A stretch of 43,801 nucleotides of DNA from Planctomycetota bacterium (GCA_020425695.1 JAGQRE010000015.1:1-43801), one strand, 5' to 3'. Shown: positions 14,864-23,488, counted from the stretch's first letter. Notes: generated by a model from the sequence alone, not told the origin. Program-made: numbers and translations.

Positions 14864-16900
14864 ATGACCGACACGTTTGAAGAAGACTTGCTAGAGGACA
14901 AGATCAAGACGAACGTCTGGGATCCGGTCCTCTTTCGCCGCATGTCCGGCTACACGAAACCTTACTGGCTTCGTGTTTTGGTCGGCACAGTGCTCGTGTT
15001 TGCTGTATCAGGTTTCGCCATCCTGCCGGTAACGTTAATGGGCGCGACCGTCGACATCGTGTTCACCGAGTCGAGGAGCATCATCGCATCGGCGGTGAGC
15101 AGCTTCATTGAGTTCTTCCTGCCTAACTTCGCCAACTTCGACAAGATGAACAAGCTGATCGTTATGGCGTCGCTGTTCATGCTGATGCGTCTTGGTGCGT
15201 TCTTCACGGAATGGGGCAACGGCTACCTGCTGGCAGGACTCGGCCAGCGTGTGATTCACGACATCCGCATGCAGCTTTTTACGCACGTCCATAACCTAAG
15301 CCTGAGCTACTTCCATCGACATCCGGTTGGCCGTCTCGTCACACGCACAACCAACGACGTCGGCGCCATGGAAGAGATGTTCAGCACTGCACTGGTGATG
15401 ATCCTGAAGGACCTCGCCATGCTGGTCGGAATTGTTGTCGTATTGCTTGTTGTCAACCTGAAGCTGGGGCTGATCGCCATGTCGGTTGTGCCTGCCATGC
15501 TGGTGGCCACGCTGATCTTCCGGAAATATGCGCGTGCGGCGTACCGCAAATGGCGTGCTGCGCTTTCGCGAATCAACGCCTTCACGGCCGAAGTGCTGGG
15601 CGGCGTTCGTATCGTTCAGCTCTTCCATAAGGAAGAAGTAAATGACCGCGCCTACGACAAGATCGGCCAAGAGTACAAGAAACATTTTATCGACCAGCGC
15701 AAAGCGTGGGCAATCTTTCGCCCGGTCAGCACAACACTCAGCGCCACCGGCATTGCGTTGGTGATCTGGTTTGGCGGAGCCGCTGTGATGGGTGAGTTCA
15801 ATGTGAGCGGCAACCAAGTGTTCACGCTCGGGTTGCTCTTCATGTTCATCGGCTATGCTGAGTTGTTCTTCACGCCGATTCGTGACCTGACTGAAAAGTT
15901 CGAAGTGGTGCAGGGGGCCATGACGGCCGCAGAACGCATATTCACGATTATCGACGAGCCGCGAACCATCGTGGACAAGCCGGGTGCACAGGACTTCGGC
16001 CGAGTCAAAGGCGAGGTCAAGTTCGAGAACGTCCAGTTTGAGTACAAACCCGGCGAGCCTGTCCTGCGCGGCGTGGATTTCACCATCGAGCCCGGCCAGA
16101 CCGTGGCCATCGTTGGCCACACGGGCGCGGGCAAGACCACAATCATCAATCTGGTCTGCCGCTTCTATGACATCCAAGGCGGCAGTGTTCAGGTTGACGG
16201 GCACGACGTCCGCGACTGGACACTGGCCGGGCTTCGGCGCAACGTGGCGACGGTTCATCAGGACGTTTTCCTGTTTGCCGGCACAATCCTCGACAACGTA
16301 CGCCTCGGCAACGAAGAGATTGCGGCTGAGAAAGTCATTGAGGCCTGCAAATATGTCGGTGCGCACGACTTCATCACGAAGCTGGAAGGCGCCTACGAAT
16401 CCAAAGTTGAAGAGGGCGGCAAGACTTTCAGCGCCGGCGAAAGACAACTGCTGTCATTCGCACGCGCACTGGTATTCGACCCGGCCATTCTGATTCTGGA
16501 TGAGGCAACAAGCAGCATCGACACGCATACGGAAGAGTTGATCCAGGAAGCGCTGGTCAAGCTGACGAAAGGACGAACAAGCGTCGTGATTGCGCACCGA
16601 CTCAGCACAATCCAGAAGGCCGACAAGATCTTGGTGATGCACAAAGGCAAACTGGCCGAGAGTGGCAGCCATCAGGAATTGCTGGCGCACAAGGGGCTCT
16701 ACCACAAGCTCTATGAGCTGCAGTACAAGGCGCTGGAGGATACTCCCAAAGAGCCGGAGATGGCAGAGAACGGAGAGCCATCTCAAGAGCTCAAGCATAG
16801 CAGCGGTGCACTGCGAACCGCAGCGGTAACAGCCGGCAAAGGCAACGTGCGTCGAGCAGCCGAGGATGCAACTCACGAGCGAGACAAGGGCGACGATTAG
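14864..16900 (+). CDS. ABC exporter half-transporter B (non-canonical signature motif)
   Basis: 678 residues: a six-helix type I exporter domain, then an ATPase domain. Walker A is GHTGAGKTT (418-426), the Q-loop VHQDVFLFAG, Walker B ILILDE (Asp 546, Glu 547) and the H-loop VVIAHRLST. The signature motif is FSAGE (522-526) rather than LSGGQ. In a dimer with the product of 12816-14774, the site formed by this subunit's Walker A/B and the partner's LSGGQ would be consensus. The other site would combine Asp 569 of the partner with FSAGE and be degenerate. This is the arrangement known from TM287/288 and BmrC/BmrD. After the ATPase domain comes a ~75-residue charged tail unlikely to be folded. 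The stop codon overlaps the convergent glycosyltransferase gene by 4 bp. Confidence 0.93.
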   Translation: MTDTFEEDLLEDKIKTNVWDPVLFRRMSGYTKPYWLRVLVGTVLVFAVSGFAILPVTLMGATVDIVFTESRSIIASAVSSFIEFFLPNFANFDKMNKLIVMASLFMLMRLGAFFTEWGNGYLLAGLGQRVIHDIRMQLFTHVHNLSLSYFHRHPVGRLVTRTTNDVGAMEEMFSTALVMILKDLAMLVGIVVVLLVVNLKLGLIAMSVVPAMLVATLIFRKYARAAYRKWRAALSRINAFTAEVLGGVRIVQLFHKEEVNDRAYDKIGQEYKKHFIDQRKAWAIFRPVSTTLSATGIALVIWFGGAAVMGEFNVSGNQVFTLGLLFMFIGYAELFFTPIRDLTEKFEVVQGAMTAAERIFTIIDEPRTIVDKPGAQDFGRVKGEVKFENVQFEYKPGEPVLRGVDFTIEPGQTVAIVGHTGAGKTTIINLVCRFYDIQGGSVQVDGHDVRDWTLAGLRRNVATVHQDVFLFAGTILDNVRLGNEEIAAEKVIEACKYVGAHDFITKLEGAYESKVEEGGKTFSAGERQLLSFARALVFDPAILILDEATSSIDTHTEELIQEALVKLTKGRTSVVIAHRLSTIQKADKILVMHKGKLAESGSHQELLAHKGLYHKLYELQYKALEDTPKEPEMAENGEPSQELKHSSGALRTAAVTAGKGNVRRAAEDATHERDKGDD

Positions 16901-17874
16901 GCTTGATCGTAAATCGGGTCGTTCTTGGGGTTCTTGATCCGCAGCCCAATCAAACGCAACAGCTTTGCTTTACGCAGCTTCTTGCGTGAGCGTTTCAGCA
17001 GCGGTAGCCATCCGGCCCGCGCGACGCCAGCTTCCAAGTTCTCCGTCGCGCCTTTCAGGTCGTTGGCCCAGATGTAGTGATTGATGATCTGCTTGTACCA
17101 GCGGTCCACGCTTCGCTTCCAGGCGCTCTCGTCCCAGCCCGGCTGGTCGCTGCAGACTTCGCGAGTGATGTCCAGTTGCTTGCGGCGGTTTCTGTCGCGC
17201 ATCATCAAGGTCGCGTAGTCCGGCACCTGGCTCAGTGATTCCGGCTGGTCAATCCACGTGGCAAGCGCCTCAGGCACAGCCGCAAACTTTCCGTGGTGCG
17301 CCAGCCGAATCAGGAACTCGTCGTCTTCGAATATCTCAAGCCGCTCGTCGTACATGCCCGCACGATCCAGCAACTCTCGACTCAGAAACAGACTGTTGGT
17401 GTGCGTCCAGACCTCAAGCCTCAGCACACCGCCCGGATTGTGCCCGCTCAGTAGCCCCGCAGCGTCCGAAGGATACAGCGAAACACGTTCACCAATCCGG
17501 CGCTCAACGAGACAGCTTGACGCATCTGCATCCGCAGTAAGCACGGCCGCAAGCTGCTTCTCCAGCTTGGTTGGGAAGAACAGGTCGTCGGCGTCAAGCA
17601 GGGCTACATAGTCGCCTGTCGCGCGCTGCATGCCGTAGTTGCGCGCGCTTGCCACACCACCGTTTTCCTTACTATGGAAGCTTGCAGCAATCCCGGCCGC
17701 CTCAACGGCCGGACGCATCGCCTCCATTTGGGCGGCCGTGTCATCCGGGCTGCCGTCGTTAACGATCACCAGCTCAAGCGGGCGGTGTGTCTGCGCAATC
17801 ACCGACTCCACGGCCTGCTTTAGCAGCTCGGGGCGCTTGTAGGCAGGTATGACCACAGAAATGAGCGTCGGCAT
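16897..17874 (-). CDS. Family 2 glycosyltransferase
   Basis: 325 residues. The N-terminal GT-A fold is plain: ISVVIPAYKRPELLKQAVESV, LVIVNDGSPDDT (nucleotide-sugar binding Asp), NGGVASARNYGMQRATGDYVALLDADDLFFP (DXD-like metal site DADD near residue 97), then LEIFEDDEFLIRLAHHG with the probable catalytic acidic residues EDDE. The C-terminal ~80 residues are basic and helical (RSRKKLRKAKLLRLIG), which may hold the protein at the inner membrane. Such enzymes add sugars to lipopolysaccharide, capsule or glycoproteins. The acceptor cannot be told from sequence. No ribosome binding site is obvious. It is convergent with the ABC exporter pair; a shared role in envelope glycoconjugates is possible but unproved. 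Confidence 0.9.
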   Translation of the reverse strand: MPTLISVVIPAYKRPELLKQAVESVIAQTHRPLELVIVNDGSPDDTAAQMEAMRPAVEAAGIAASFHSKENGGVASARNYGMQRATGDYVALLDADDLFFPTKLEKQLAAVLTADADASSCLVERRIGERVSLYPSDAAGLLSGHNPGGVLRLEVWTHTNSLFLSRELLDRAGMYDERLEIFEDDEFLIRLAHHGKFAAVPEALATWIDQPESLSQVPDYATLMMRDRNRRKQLDITREVCSDQPGWDESAWKRSVDRWYKQIINHYIWANDLKGATENLEAGVARAGWLPLLKRSRKKLRKAKLLRLIGLRIKNPKNDPIYDQA

Positions 17875-18123
17875 CTATCGATTCAGCCAGCACACAGGGA
17901 CGACCGCAAGTGCGGCAGCGTGCGTGAACTTTCTTCGGAATCTATGTCAGGACACCGGAGCCCGCGAAACAAACACTCGGATCGGGAGGGTTTTTGTCGC
18001 TCGCGGCGAGTACCTGCCCGCTCCTCGGGGCTCCCCCACCCCAAACCAGCCAACCATCAATTAGGCCTACCGGAGAGTTTCAGCCGGGAGGGGTTGTTTG
18101 TTTTTCGGAGAAAGGGGAGAGCA
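17875..18123 (+). other. 249-bp intergenic region and probable leader of the outer-membrane protein gene
   Basis: This gap lies between divergent genes. It carries G/C-rich blocks (around 17988-18042) with small possible hairpins such as CTCG-CGG-CGAG, then a T-rich stretch at 18093-18105. I found no conserved riboswitch core and no confident promoter. The Shine-Dalgarno sequence GGGGAGAG of the downstream gene is at its end. Confidence 0.4.
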
Positions 18124-19083
18124 ATGAGGTTCTGGACAAGACTGCTAACACTCTTGTTGGCGGTGTTTGCTGCAAGTGTCATATCCGCAGCGCCGGTGGA
18201 CCCGGCAGCCAACGCTAAGAACAAGTCAGACGAAAACTCAGCCGACAACGGCGCCGAGGAAGAGAAAGAGCCGGGGACCAGCGCTGGCGAAGAGGAACGT
18301 ACGGGCACCCACTCATGGGACGCGCCTGCAATCAGAGTCGAAGGCCACGACTCTGATTTGCGCGAAGAGGACCGCATCGGCAGCTACGGTATGCCACGCT
18401 GGGCGGCGCGCCGTCGCTTCAATCGGTGCCGCGTCTATGTTCGCCCTGAAGGCCAGTTCGAGTTCGAATTCTGGTCGGTGCATGAGGTGCCTCGCCGCAG
18501 CAACCACGGCAGCGAAGCCGTCAGCAACGAATGGCTGTTTGAAGCCGAGTTCGGCCTTCCGTACCACTTCCAGTTCGATCTGTATCTGGTGTTCGAAAAG
18601 TCAGGCAACTTCGGCACACTGGAACCGGCAGAAATCACCACGGAACTGCGCTGGGCGCCACTCGACTGGGGTGTGGTCTACTCAAACCCAACGCTCTACC
18701 TTGAGTACGCATTCAAGAACGGCGGCCCAGACAAGGTTGAAGGCAAGTTACTGCTCGGCGACGAAATCGTTCCGAGGGTTCACTGGGGTGCCAACCTGGT
18801 CTATGAACACTCGCTAGGTGGTGATCACGAAAACGTTCTCGGCATCGTCGCCGCGATCAGCTTTACCGTAATTGACGAAGTCCTTTCCGTCGGGTGGGAA
18901 CACCAGTCTGAGTTTGAGGACACGGCCGACGACCGCGGGCATTACATCGACAGCCACATCAGCGGGCCGAGCATCCAGCTACGCCCGCTTCCGCAAATGC
19001 ACATCAATATTGTGCCGCTCATCGGTATCGGCGGACATTCACCGGGTATGAAACTCTACATGGTACTGGGCTGGGAGTTCTAA
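18124..19083 (+). CDS. Putative outer-membrane beta-barrel protein
   Basis: 319 residues from ATG 18124, chosen because GGGGAGAG lies just upstream and the N-terminus is then a signal peptide (MRFWTRLLTLLLAVFAASVISAAP). A Lys/Glu/Ser/Gly-rich, probably disordered segment covers residues ~25-70. The rest alternates short amphipathic strands with aromatic girdles (FEFEFWSVHEV, FQFDLYLVFEKSG, TLYLEYAFKNG, VHWGANLVYEHSLGG, LSVGWEHQSEF). It ends in LYMVLGWEF, with a C-terminal Phe as is typical of barrel proteins inserted by the BAM machinery. A longer upstream reading frame to 17920 has no signal sequence. Porin-like or unknown substrate function. A strong terminator follows at 19097. Confidence 0.82.
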   Translation: MRFWTRLLTLLLAVFAASVISAAPVDPAANAKNKSDENSADNGAEEEKEPGTSAGEEERTGTHSWDAPAIRVEGHDSDLREEDRIGSYGMPRWAARRRFNRCRVYVRPEGQFEFEFWSVHEVPRRSNHGSEAVSNEWLFEAEFGLPYHFQFDLYLVFEKSGNFGTLEPAEITTELRWAPLDWGVVYSNPTLYLEYAFKNGGPDKVEGKLLLGDEIVPRVHWGANLVYEHSLGGDHENVLGIVAAISFTVIDEVLSVGWEHQSEFEDTADDRGHYIDSHISGPSIQLRPLPQMHINIVPLIGIGGHSPGMKLYMVLGWEF

Positions 19084-19096
19084 CAGCCTCGAAACA

Positions 19097-19145
19097 GAGG
19101 ATGGTCAGCGGGATCCATGCCCCTGCTGGCCATCCTCAGTTTTTG
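19097..19145 (+). terminator. Terminator of the outer-membrane protein gene
   Basis: GAGGATGGTCAGC (19097-19109) pairs with GCTGGCCATCCTC (19125-19137) with one G-U pair, followed by AGTTTTTG. Its position argues that the next gene starts at 19182, not at 19101 inside the hairpin. Confidence 0.85.
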
Positions 19146-19181
19146 CTCAGCAAACAGGCCTGCAGGATTTATAACGACAAT

Positions 19182-19907
19182 ATGAAGAAGCGCGGACTGT
19201 TCACAGCGGCTACGGCACACGCGGGATTGATTGCTCTGGCGTGTTCGCTTGGCTTTTCAGGGACAGTCAACGTACGCCCACGCGTTGCTGGCTACACAGC
19301 GCAAGCCGATGTTTGCCAGCCACAGCAGTCCGCCGACACTTCAGAGACCGAACCTGTGGAGTATCCGGAGGTTACGCCCGTCGCCAAGACTGAGCCGGAC
19401 GTGAACCCACTTGAACTGGATGCTTCGGACGTGTTGCCCAAGCTCAAACCACGACCACGCGCCGTCCCTCCGCAACCACTGAGGCCGCCTGCCGAAACTG
19501 ACGAACAATCACCACCACGTACCGCAGGGCACTTCACGCACAACGAGCCGACCAAGCCCACGCCTGTCGAACAAGCAATCGAAAGTGACCTGCCGGCGAA
19601 GAAGGTCTCGGATCAGCCGAGGTCACCTCGCGCGCAACCCGACCCAGTCCAGATTCAGCATCCGCCCCGAGTTGTAAAATGGAATGCACCGCCGGACGTG
19701 CGGCGCGGCTTCAGTGGACGAATCGTTGCCGTGATCCAGATCGACGAGAACGGCAACTTGTCTGGAGTACACCTTGATCCCGGCACGGGAAACAAGTCGT
19801 GGGACCGGCAGCTCCGGAACGCATTCCGCAAAGCCGAGTACAAAGCGGCCACGATCAACGGCAAGCCCATCGCCAGCGAACTGCGCCAACCTGTCGACTT
19901 CGAGTAA
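19182..19907 (+). CDS. TonB-like energy transducer
   Basis: 241 residues from the ATG at 19182, which gives MKKRGLFTAATAHAGLIALACSLGF as a single N-terminal membrane anchor. The middle (residues ~55-165) is rich in Pro, Glu and Lys (KLKPRPRAVPPQPLRPP), the periplasm-spanning spacer typical of TonB. The last ~65 residues (FSGRIVAVIQIDENGNLSGVHLDPGTGN...LRNAFRKAEYKAATINGKPI) resemble the TonB C-terminal domain that contacts outer-membrane receptors. ExbB/ExbD and a receptor are not in the window. The upstream neighbour is an outer-membrane-type protein, but a terminator lies between the two genes. The assignment to the TonB superfamily is good; a specific transport role is not established. Confidence 0.82.
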   Translation: MKKRGLFTAATAHAGLIALACSLGFSGTVNVRPRVAGYTAQADVCQPQQSADTSETEPVEYPEVTPVAKTEPDVNPLELDASDVLPKLKPRPRAVPPQPLRPPAETDEQSPPRTAGHFTHNEPTKPTPVEQAIESDLPAKKVSDQPRSPRAQPDPVQIQHPPRVVKWNAPPDVRRGFSGRIVAVIQIDENGNLSGVHLDPGTGNKSWDRQLRNAFRKAEYKAATINGKPIASELRQPVDFE

Positions 19908-19917
19908 CGACCAATTG

Positions 19918-19947
19918 CAAAACCCGCCGCTCTTGCGACGGGTTTTG
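19918..19947. terminator. Bidirectional terminator between convergent genes
   Basis: CAAAACCCGCCGC (19918-19930) pairs with GCGACGGGTTTTG (19935-19947), 13 bp with one mismatch and a 4-nt loop, with A/T runs at the base for both directions. It lies between the TonB-like gene and the minus-strand fusion gene. Confidence 0.88.
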
Positions 19948-19964
19948 TCAGGTCTGGGCTGTGG

Positions 19965-21989
19965 CTACTTGTTCTTGAATTCGGCCTTGGCCCGTGCGCC
20001 GTTCTTCAGGAAGTTCTCCATGCCAATGTGCATGTCTTCGGTCTCGACGCACTCGCCGAAGGCCTTGCTTTCCAGCTTGAGGCCTTCGCGTAGTGGCTTC
20101 TTGCAGCCTTCGATGATGGTGTGACAGAGAATCCCGTCGATCTTCGTGCTGAGGTGGCCGAGGTCGATTTCCGGCGCTTTGTCGGGCACACCTGCTACCG
20201 GCTCACGGTTAATACGCTTCAGCTCCGACTTACCGCTGGCGTACTCGTTCACGAGTGCAACCGCGCGATCCACCAGATCGCCTTCGACCTCTTCGCTGAT
20301 CAAACCTAGCTCAAGCCCTGTCGCGCCGTTGATCGGCCTAGCCGTGCGCATAAGTTCCAGTGCTCGGTCGAATGGAATCCAACGCGGCAGGCGTTGCGTG
20401 CCGCCTGCACCCGGGATGATCCCGAGATTCACTTCCGGCTGACCGGCCAGCAGTTTCAAACCCTTGCGTGCGATGCGCGCGTGGCAGGCCATCGCCAGTT
20501 CGTTGCCGCCGCCGAACGCGAGCCCGTTGTAGGCACACAGGACCGGCTTCTTCATGTCCTCGATGTAATCCAAAGTCGCGTGGAACTGCTGGCTGTTGGC
20601 TTCACCCTCGGCCTGCGTTTTCAGTGCCGCAAGCATGTCGATGTCGGCGCCGCTAACGAACGCTTTCGTACCAAAACCGGTAATCACCGCGCCCTTGATG
20701 TTTGCATCAGCTTCCACCGCTTCGCAGTGGTTGCGCAACTGGCGGAAGACTTCGAGGTTCAGCGCGTTCAGCACCGCCGGGCGGCGGATCTTCAACACGG
20801 CCACTCCGTCCTTGTCTTCACGGAAGACCATCGGAATCTCGAACGGCTCGCCACTCGCGGCCTGCTTCTTGATGCACTCCGGTACCGGAAAACCCGGGTT
20901 GTCAGCGGCGTACGCCTCGACCAGCTTCAGCGCGTTCGCGACGCCCATTTCGTTCATCCAAGCGAACGGCTCGCGAATCACGAGCGCCGTGTTGACGGCC
21001 ATGTTCATGTCGCCGACGTTGCTGATGCCTGCGTCCACGATCTCGCCGACCAGCCCGAAGTACGCGCCGGTCATGTAGTCCGCGATCTGCTTGAACTGAT
21101 CTTCGGTGTACTCAACCTTTTCGCCGCGCCCTGCGGTCTCCCACGGCTTGTTCTCTTCGAGCAGCTGCTTGAGGCTGTCCGGCGTGCGGAACCATTTGTG
21201 AATCTTGGTGGTGTAGTGATCCAGACCCACGGCCGTGATCGGGTTGCCGCCCGTCAGGTTCATGGCCGTGAACGGGCCGATACCCTGACCCAGCGCCTTC
21301 TTGCTGATCACGTCGACCTGCTTCACGCTGCCGAGGCCTTTCTCGGCCAGCAATGCCGCAGCCTGGAACAGCCCTTCAAACACAGGGTCGATGGCATATC
21401 CGTAACGCGAACCAACTTTGATCGGCGCTTTGCCGATCTGCTCATAGAACTCCATCAGCCAGTTGGTGACGACGTCGTGGGTGTGCTTGCTCGGCACGAC
21501 TTCGACGATGATGTTGCGCTCGGCCGGGAAGAAGTAGTGAATGACGAGCGTGTGTTCCGGAGTCTTCGCGTTCTCGAAGATTACTTCGGGTTCCATGTGC
21601 GAGCTGTTACTCGCGATGATGCAGTCGTCAGCGACCACGGCTTCTAGTGCGGCAACGATCTTCTGCTTGATGTTCTTGTCTTCGGTCGCGGCCTCGATCA
21701 CCAGCTTCGCGCCCTTCAACGAGTCATAGTCGCTGGTCCAAGTGATGCTGCCGGTCATGGCCTCGGCTTGCTCGGGCTTGAACGCACCGGTCTCAACGCC
21801 TTTAGCGACTTTCTTCTCGAGTTTGGCCTTGCCCTTGGCGAGCGCGTCATCGCTGACGTCAACCACGACGATCGAAACGCCGTGCGGCGCAAGCGTCTTG
21901 GCAAAAAACAGCGCAATGTCAGGCCCGATCTGCCCTGAGCCGATCACACCAACCTTGTCCAGAGTCCAGTTCTTCAACGTGTAAGCCAT
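19965..21989 (-). CDS. 3-hydroxyacyl-CoA dehydrogenase / enoyl-CoA hydratase fusion
   Basis: 674 residues from ATG 21987-21989 (AGAGG upstream). It catalyses hydration of trans-2-enoyl-CoA and NAD-dependent oxidation of 3-hydroxyacyl-CoA in beta-oxidation. The dehydrogenase comes first: Rossmann motif GSGQIG (17-22), SNSSHMEPEVIF, and IHYFFPAERN with the catalytic His. A second dehydrogenase C-terminal region follows to ~380. The hydratase follows at ~390-640: NALNLEVFRQL, GADIDMLAALK, GGGNELAMACHARIA and GQPEVNLGIIPGAGGTQRLPR. Both catalytic Glu residues (near 493 and 516) are kept. This order is the reverse of FadB/FadJ and matches FadN-type and archaeal crotonyl-CoA fusions. The HFFNP motif reads HYFFPAE here. 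It is divergent from the thiolase gene at 22195. Confidence 0.94.
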   Translation of the reverse strand: MAYTLKNWTLDKVGVIGSGQIGPDIALFFAKTLAPHGVSIVVVDVSDDALAKGKAKLEKKVAKGVETGAFKPEQAEAMTGSITWTSDYDSLKGAKLVIEAATEDKNIKQKIVAALEAVVADDCIIASNSSHMEPEVIFENAKTPEHTLVIHYFFPAERNIIVEVVPSKHTHDVVTNWLMEFYEQIGKAPIKVGSRYGYAIDPVFEGLFQAAALLAEKGLGSVKQVDVISKKALGQGIGPFTAMNLTGGNPITAVGLDHYTTKIHKWFRTPDSLKQLLEENKPWETAGRGEKVEYTEDQFKQIADYMTGAYFGLVGEIVDAGISNVGDMNMAVNTALVIREPFAWMNEMGVANALKLVEAYAADNPGFPVPECIKKQAASGEPFEIPMVFREDKDGVAVLKIRRPAVLNALNLEVFRQLRNHCEAVEADANIKGAVITGFGTKAFVSGADIDMLAALKTQAEGEANSQQFHATLDYIEDMKKPVLCAYNGLAFGGGNELAMACHARIARKGLKLLAGQPEVNLGIIPGAGGTQRLPRWIPFDRALELMRTARPINGATGLELGLISEEVEGDLVDRAVALVNEYASGKSELKRINREPVAGVPDKAPEIDLGHLSTKIDGILCHTIIEGCKKPLREGLKLESKAFGECVETEDMHIGMENFLKNGARAKAEFKNK

Positions 21990-22060
21990 CACCATTTCCT
22001 CTGTATTGAACGCCTCGGGTTTAGCGTCTGTGGCGGCCCATGCAAGGCGGGAATCGAGTT

Positions 22061-22126
22061 GAACCGCCAAGTCGCCACGCCGCCAAACCACTGACGGTCC
22101 TTGGCGTCTTCGCGCCTTGGCGGTTC
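22061..22126. repeat. Inverted repeat with CGCCAAG words between divergent beta-oxidation genes
   Basis: GAACCGCCAAG (22061-22071) and CTTGGCGGTTC (22116-22126) are perfect 11-bp complements 44 bp apart. Quasi-copies of the word lie between them (CGCCAAA, TTGGCG). Similar GCCAAG/GCGAAG hairpins are, as I recall, found between genes in many environmental bacteria; the source and role are unclear. It occupies the shared promoter region of the fusion and thiolase genes. Confidence 0.75.
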
Positions 22127-22194
22127 ACGACCCCGCATTGACCCAATCCATAACACTGCACATACTCCGGGCTGGACACTGACTGGAGAAACCG

Positions 22195-23385
22195 ATGGCA
22201 CTCAAGAACGTATTCATCCCTTACGGCGGCTACTGGAGCAGCCCTTTCGTCAAATGGCAGGGCAGCCTGGCTGACGAAAACTCGGTAACGCTGGCGGCCT
22301 CGACCGCCGCACGTTGGCTTCAGTCGCGTGAGATCTCGCCTGAGGTCTTCACCAGTGTCGCGCTCGGTTTCACCGTCCCGCAGAAACACAGCTTCTACGG
22401 CGCGCCCTGGCTCGCCGGTCTGATCGGCGCACCCGGTATCACCGGCCCGATGTACGCACAGGCCTGCGCGACCGGCGCCCGGGTGCTGGCCGGCACCGCC
22501 TTTGAAATCGAAGCCGGTCTCACCGAAACCGTTCTTGGGCTGACTTTCGACCGTTGCAGCAACGGCCCGCACGTCGTTTACCCGGCACCCAACGCACCGG
22601 GCGGCACGGCAGACTCTGAAAACTGGGTCATGGACAACTTCAACAAAGACCCGTACGCCAAGAACGCGATGATCCAGACGGCCGAGAACGTCGCGAAGGA
22701 ACATGGCATCAGCCGCGAAGAACAGGACGAGTGCACGCTCATCCGTAACGACCAGTACAACCAGGCGCTCGCCGACGACCGCGCCTTCCAGAAGCGCTAC
22801 ATGTTCGGCGTCGAAGTCGGGCGTGGCAAGCGTGCAAAGATCATTGACGCTGACGACGGCGTGTTCCCGACAACCAAAGAAGGTCTCGCCAACCTGAAAC
22901 CCGTATTGCCGGAGGGCACGGTTACGTTCGGCGCACAGACCCACCCGGCGGACGGCAACGCCGGCATGATCATCACGACCAAGGATCGCGCCGAGCAACT
23001 CAGCAAAGACAAGAGCATCCCGGTGCAGGTGCTCGGCTTCGGCCAGTGCCGCGTCGGTAAGGGCATGATGCCCACGGCACCACTCCCGGCCGCGCAACAG
23101 GCAATGAAAGCCGCGGGCGTTGAGTTAAAGGACATGAAGGCGATCAAGAGCCACAACCCGTTCGCCGTGAACGACGTCTACTTCGCCAAGCAGACTGGCA
23201 AGAAGCTCGAAGAGTTCAACAACTACGGCAGCCCACTGATCTTCGGCCACCCGCAGGGACCAACAGGGCTGAGAGTCATCATCGAGCTGATCGAAGAACT
23301 AGCCATCCTCGGCGGAGGCTACGGCCTATTCACAGGCTGCGCCGCCGGCGACACAGCCATGGCCACAGTCATCAAAGTGGGCTAG
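22195..23385 (+). CDS. Thiolase (acetyl-CoA acyltransferase family)
   Basis: 396 residues, the normal thiolase length. The nucleophilic cysteine is Cys 91 in QACATGARVL. The C-terminal catalytic region has HNPFAVND in the position of NEAFA, GHPQGPTGLR in the position of GHPIGATGAR, and a second cysteine in GCAAGDTAMA. All key residues for cleaving 3-ketoacyl-CoA to acetyl-CoA plus acyl-CoA are present. The N-terminus (MALKNVFIPYGGYWSSPFVKWQGSLA) departs from classical FadA or AtoB, so this is a distinct subfamily. TGGAGA precedes the ATG by 6-7 nt. Divergent transcription from the dehydrogenase/hydratase gene, 205 bp apart, suggests shared control and a joint beta-oxidation role. Chain-length preference is unknown. 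Confidence 0.93.
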   Translation: MALKNVFIPYGGYWSSPFVKWQGSLADENSVTLAASTAARWLQSREISPEVFTSVALGFTVPQKHSFYGAPWLAGLIGAPGITGPMYAQACATGARVLAGTAFEIEAGLTETVLGLTFDRCSNGPHVVYPAPNAPGGTADSENWVMDNFNKDPYAKNAMIQTAENVAKEHGISREEQDECTLIRNDQYNQALADDRAFQKRYMFGVEVGRGKRAKIIDADDGVFPTTKEGLANLKPVLPEGTVTFGAQTHPADGNAGMIITTKDRAEQLSKDKSIPVQVLGFGQCRVGKGMMPTAPLPAAQQAMKAAGVELKDMKAIKSHNPFAVNDVYFAKQTGKKLEEFNNYGSPLIFGHPQGPTGLRVIIELIEELAILGGGYGLFTGCAAGDTAMATVIKVG

Positions 23386-23409
23386 GGCAACTCCACAGAC
23401 ATGCAGATC

Positions 23410-23444
23410 GGCGCCCCTGACGAGAGATCGGGGGCGCCCTGCAT
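23410..23444 (+). terminator. Probable terminator of the thiolase gene
   Basis: GGCGCCCC (23410-23417) pairs with GGGGCGCC (23431-23438). An outer ATGCAG (23401-23406) pairs with CTGCAT (23439-23444). Only a short TTT follows, so intrinsic termination may be weak. Confidence 0.6.
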
Positions 23445-23488
23445 TTGGTAGCAGCTGCCGAAGTTCGGCAATTGGCAACTGTTCGACA

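Noticed and set aside
14774..14864. Possible CRISPR-like short repeats
   Set aside because: The GTTGGGA words are only two tandem copies and the others are imperfect; there are no regularly spaced spacers or cas genes.
15296..16447. 383-codon minus-strand open frame within ABC exporter B
   Set aside because: The plus strand holds the full ATPase domain; the antisense product has no domain.
17875..18123. Known riboswitch (such as c-di-GMP) before the outer-membrane protein gene
   Set aside because: No conserved core of a riboswitch I know is present; kept only as a leader of unknown function.
19101..19181. 27-residue N-terminal extension of the TonB-like protein
   Set aside because: It would start within the terminator hairpin of the previous gene and precede the membrane anchor.
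20394..21647. 417-codon plus-strand open frame opposite the dehydrogenase/hydratase gene
   Set aside because: It is antisense to a gene with clear catalytic motifs; the translated product is Arg/Ala/Val-rich without motifs, signal or ribosome binding site. It arises from the GC-rich codon pattern.
22021..23097. 358-codon minus-strand open frame opposite the thiolase gene
   Set aside because: Antisense to a thiolase with intact active-site motifs; no recognisable protein features.
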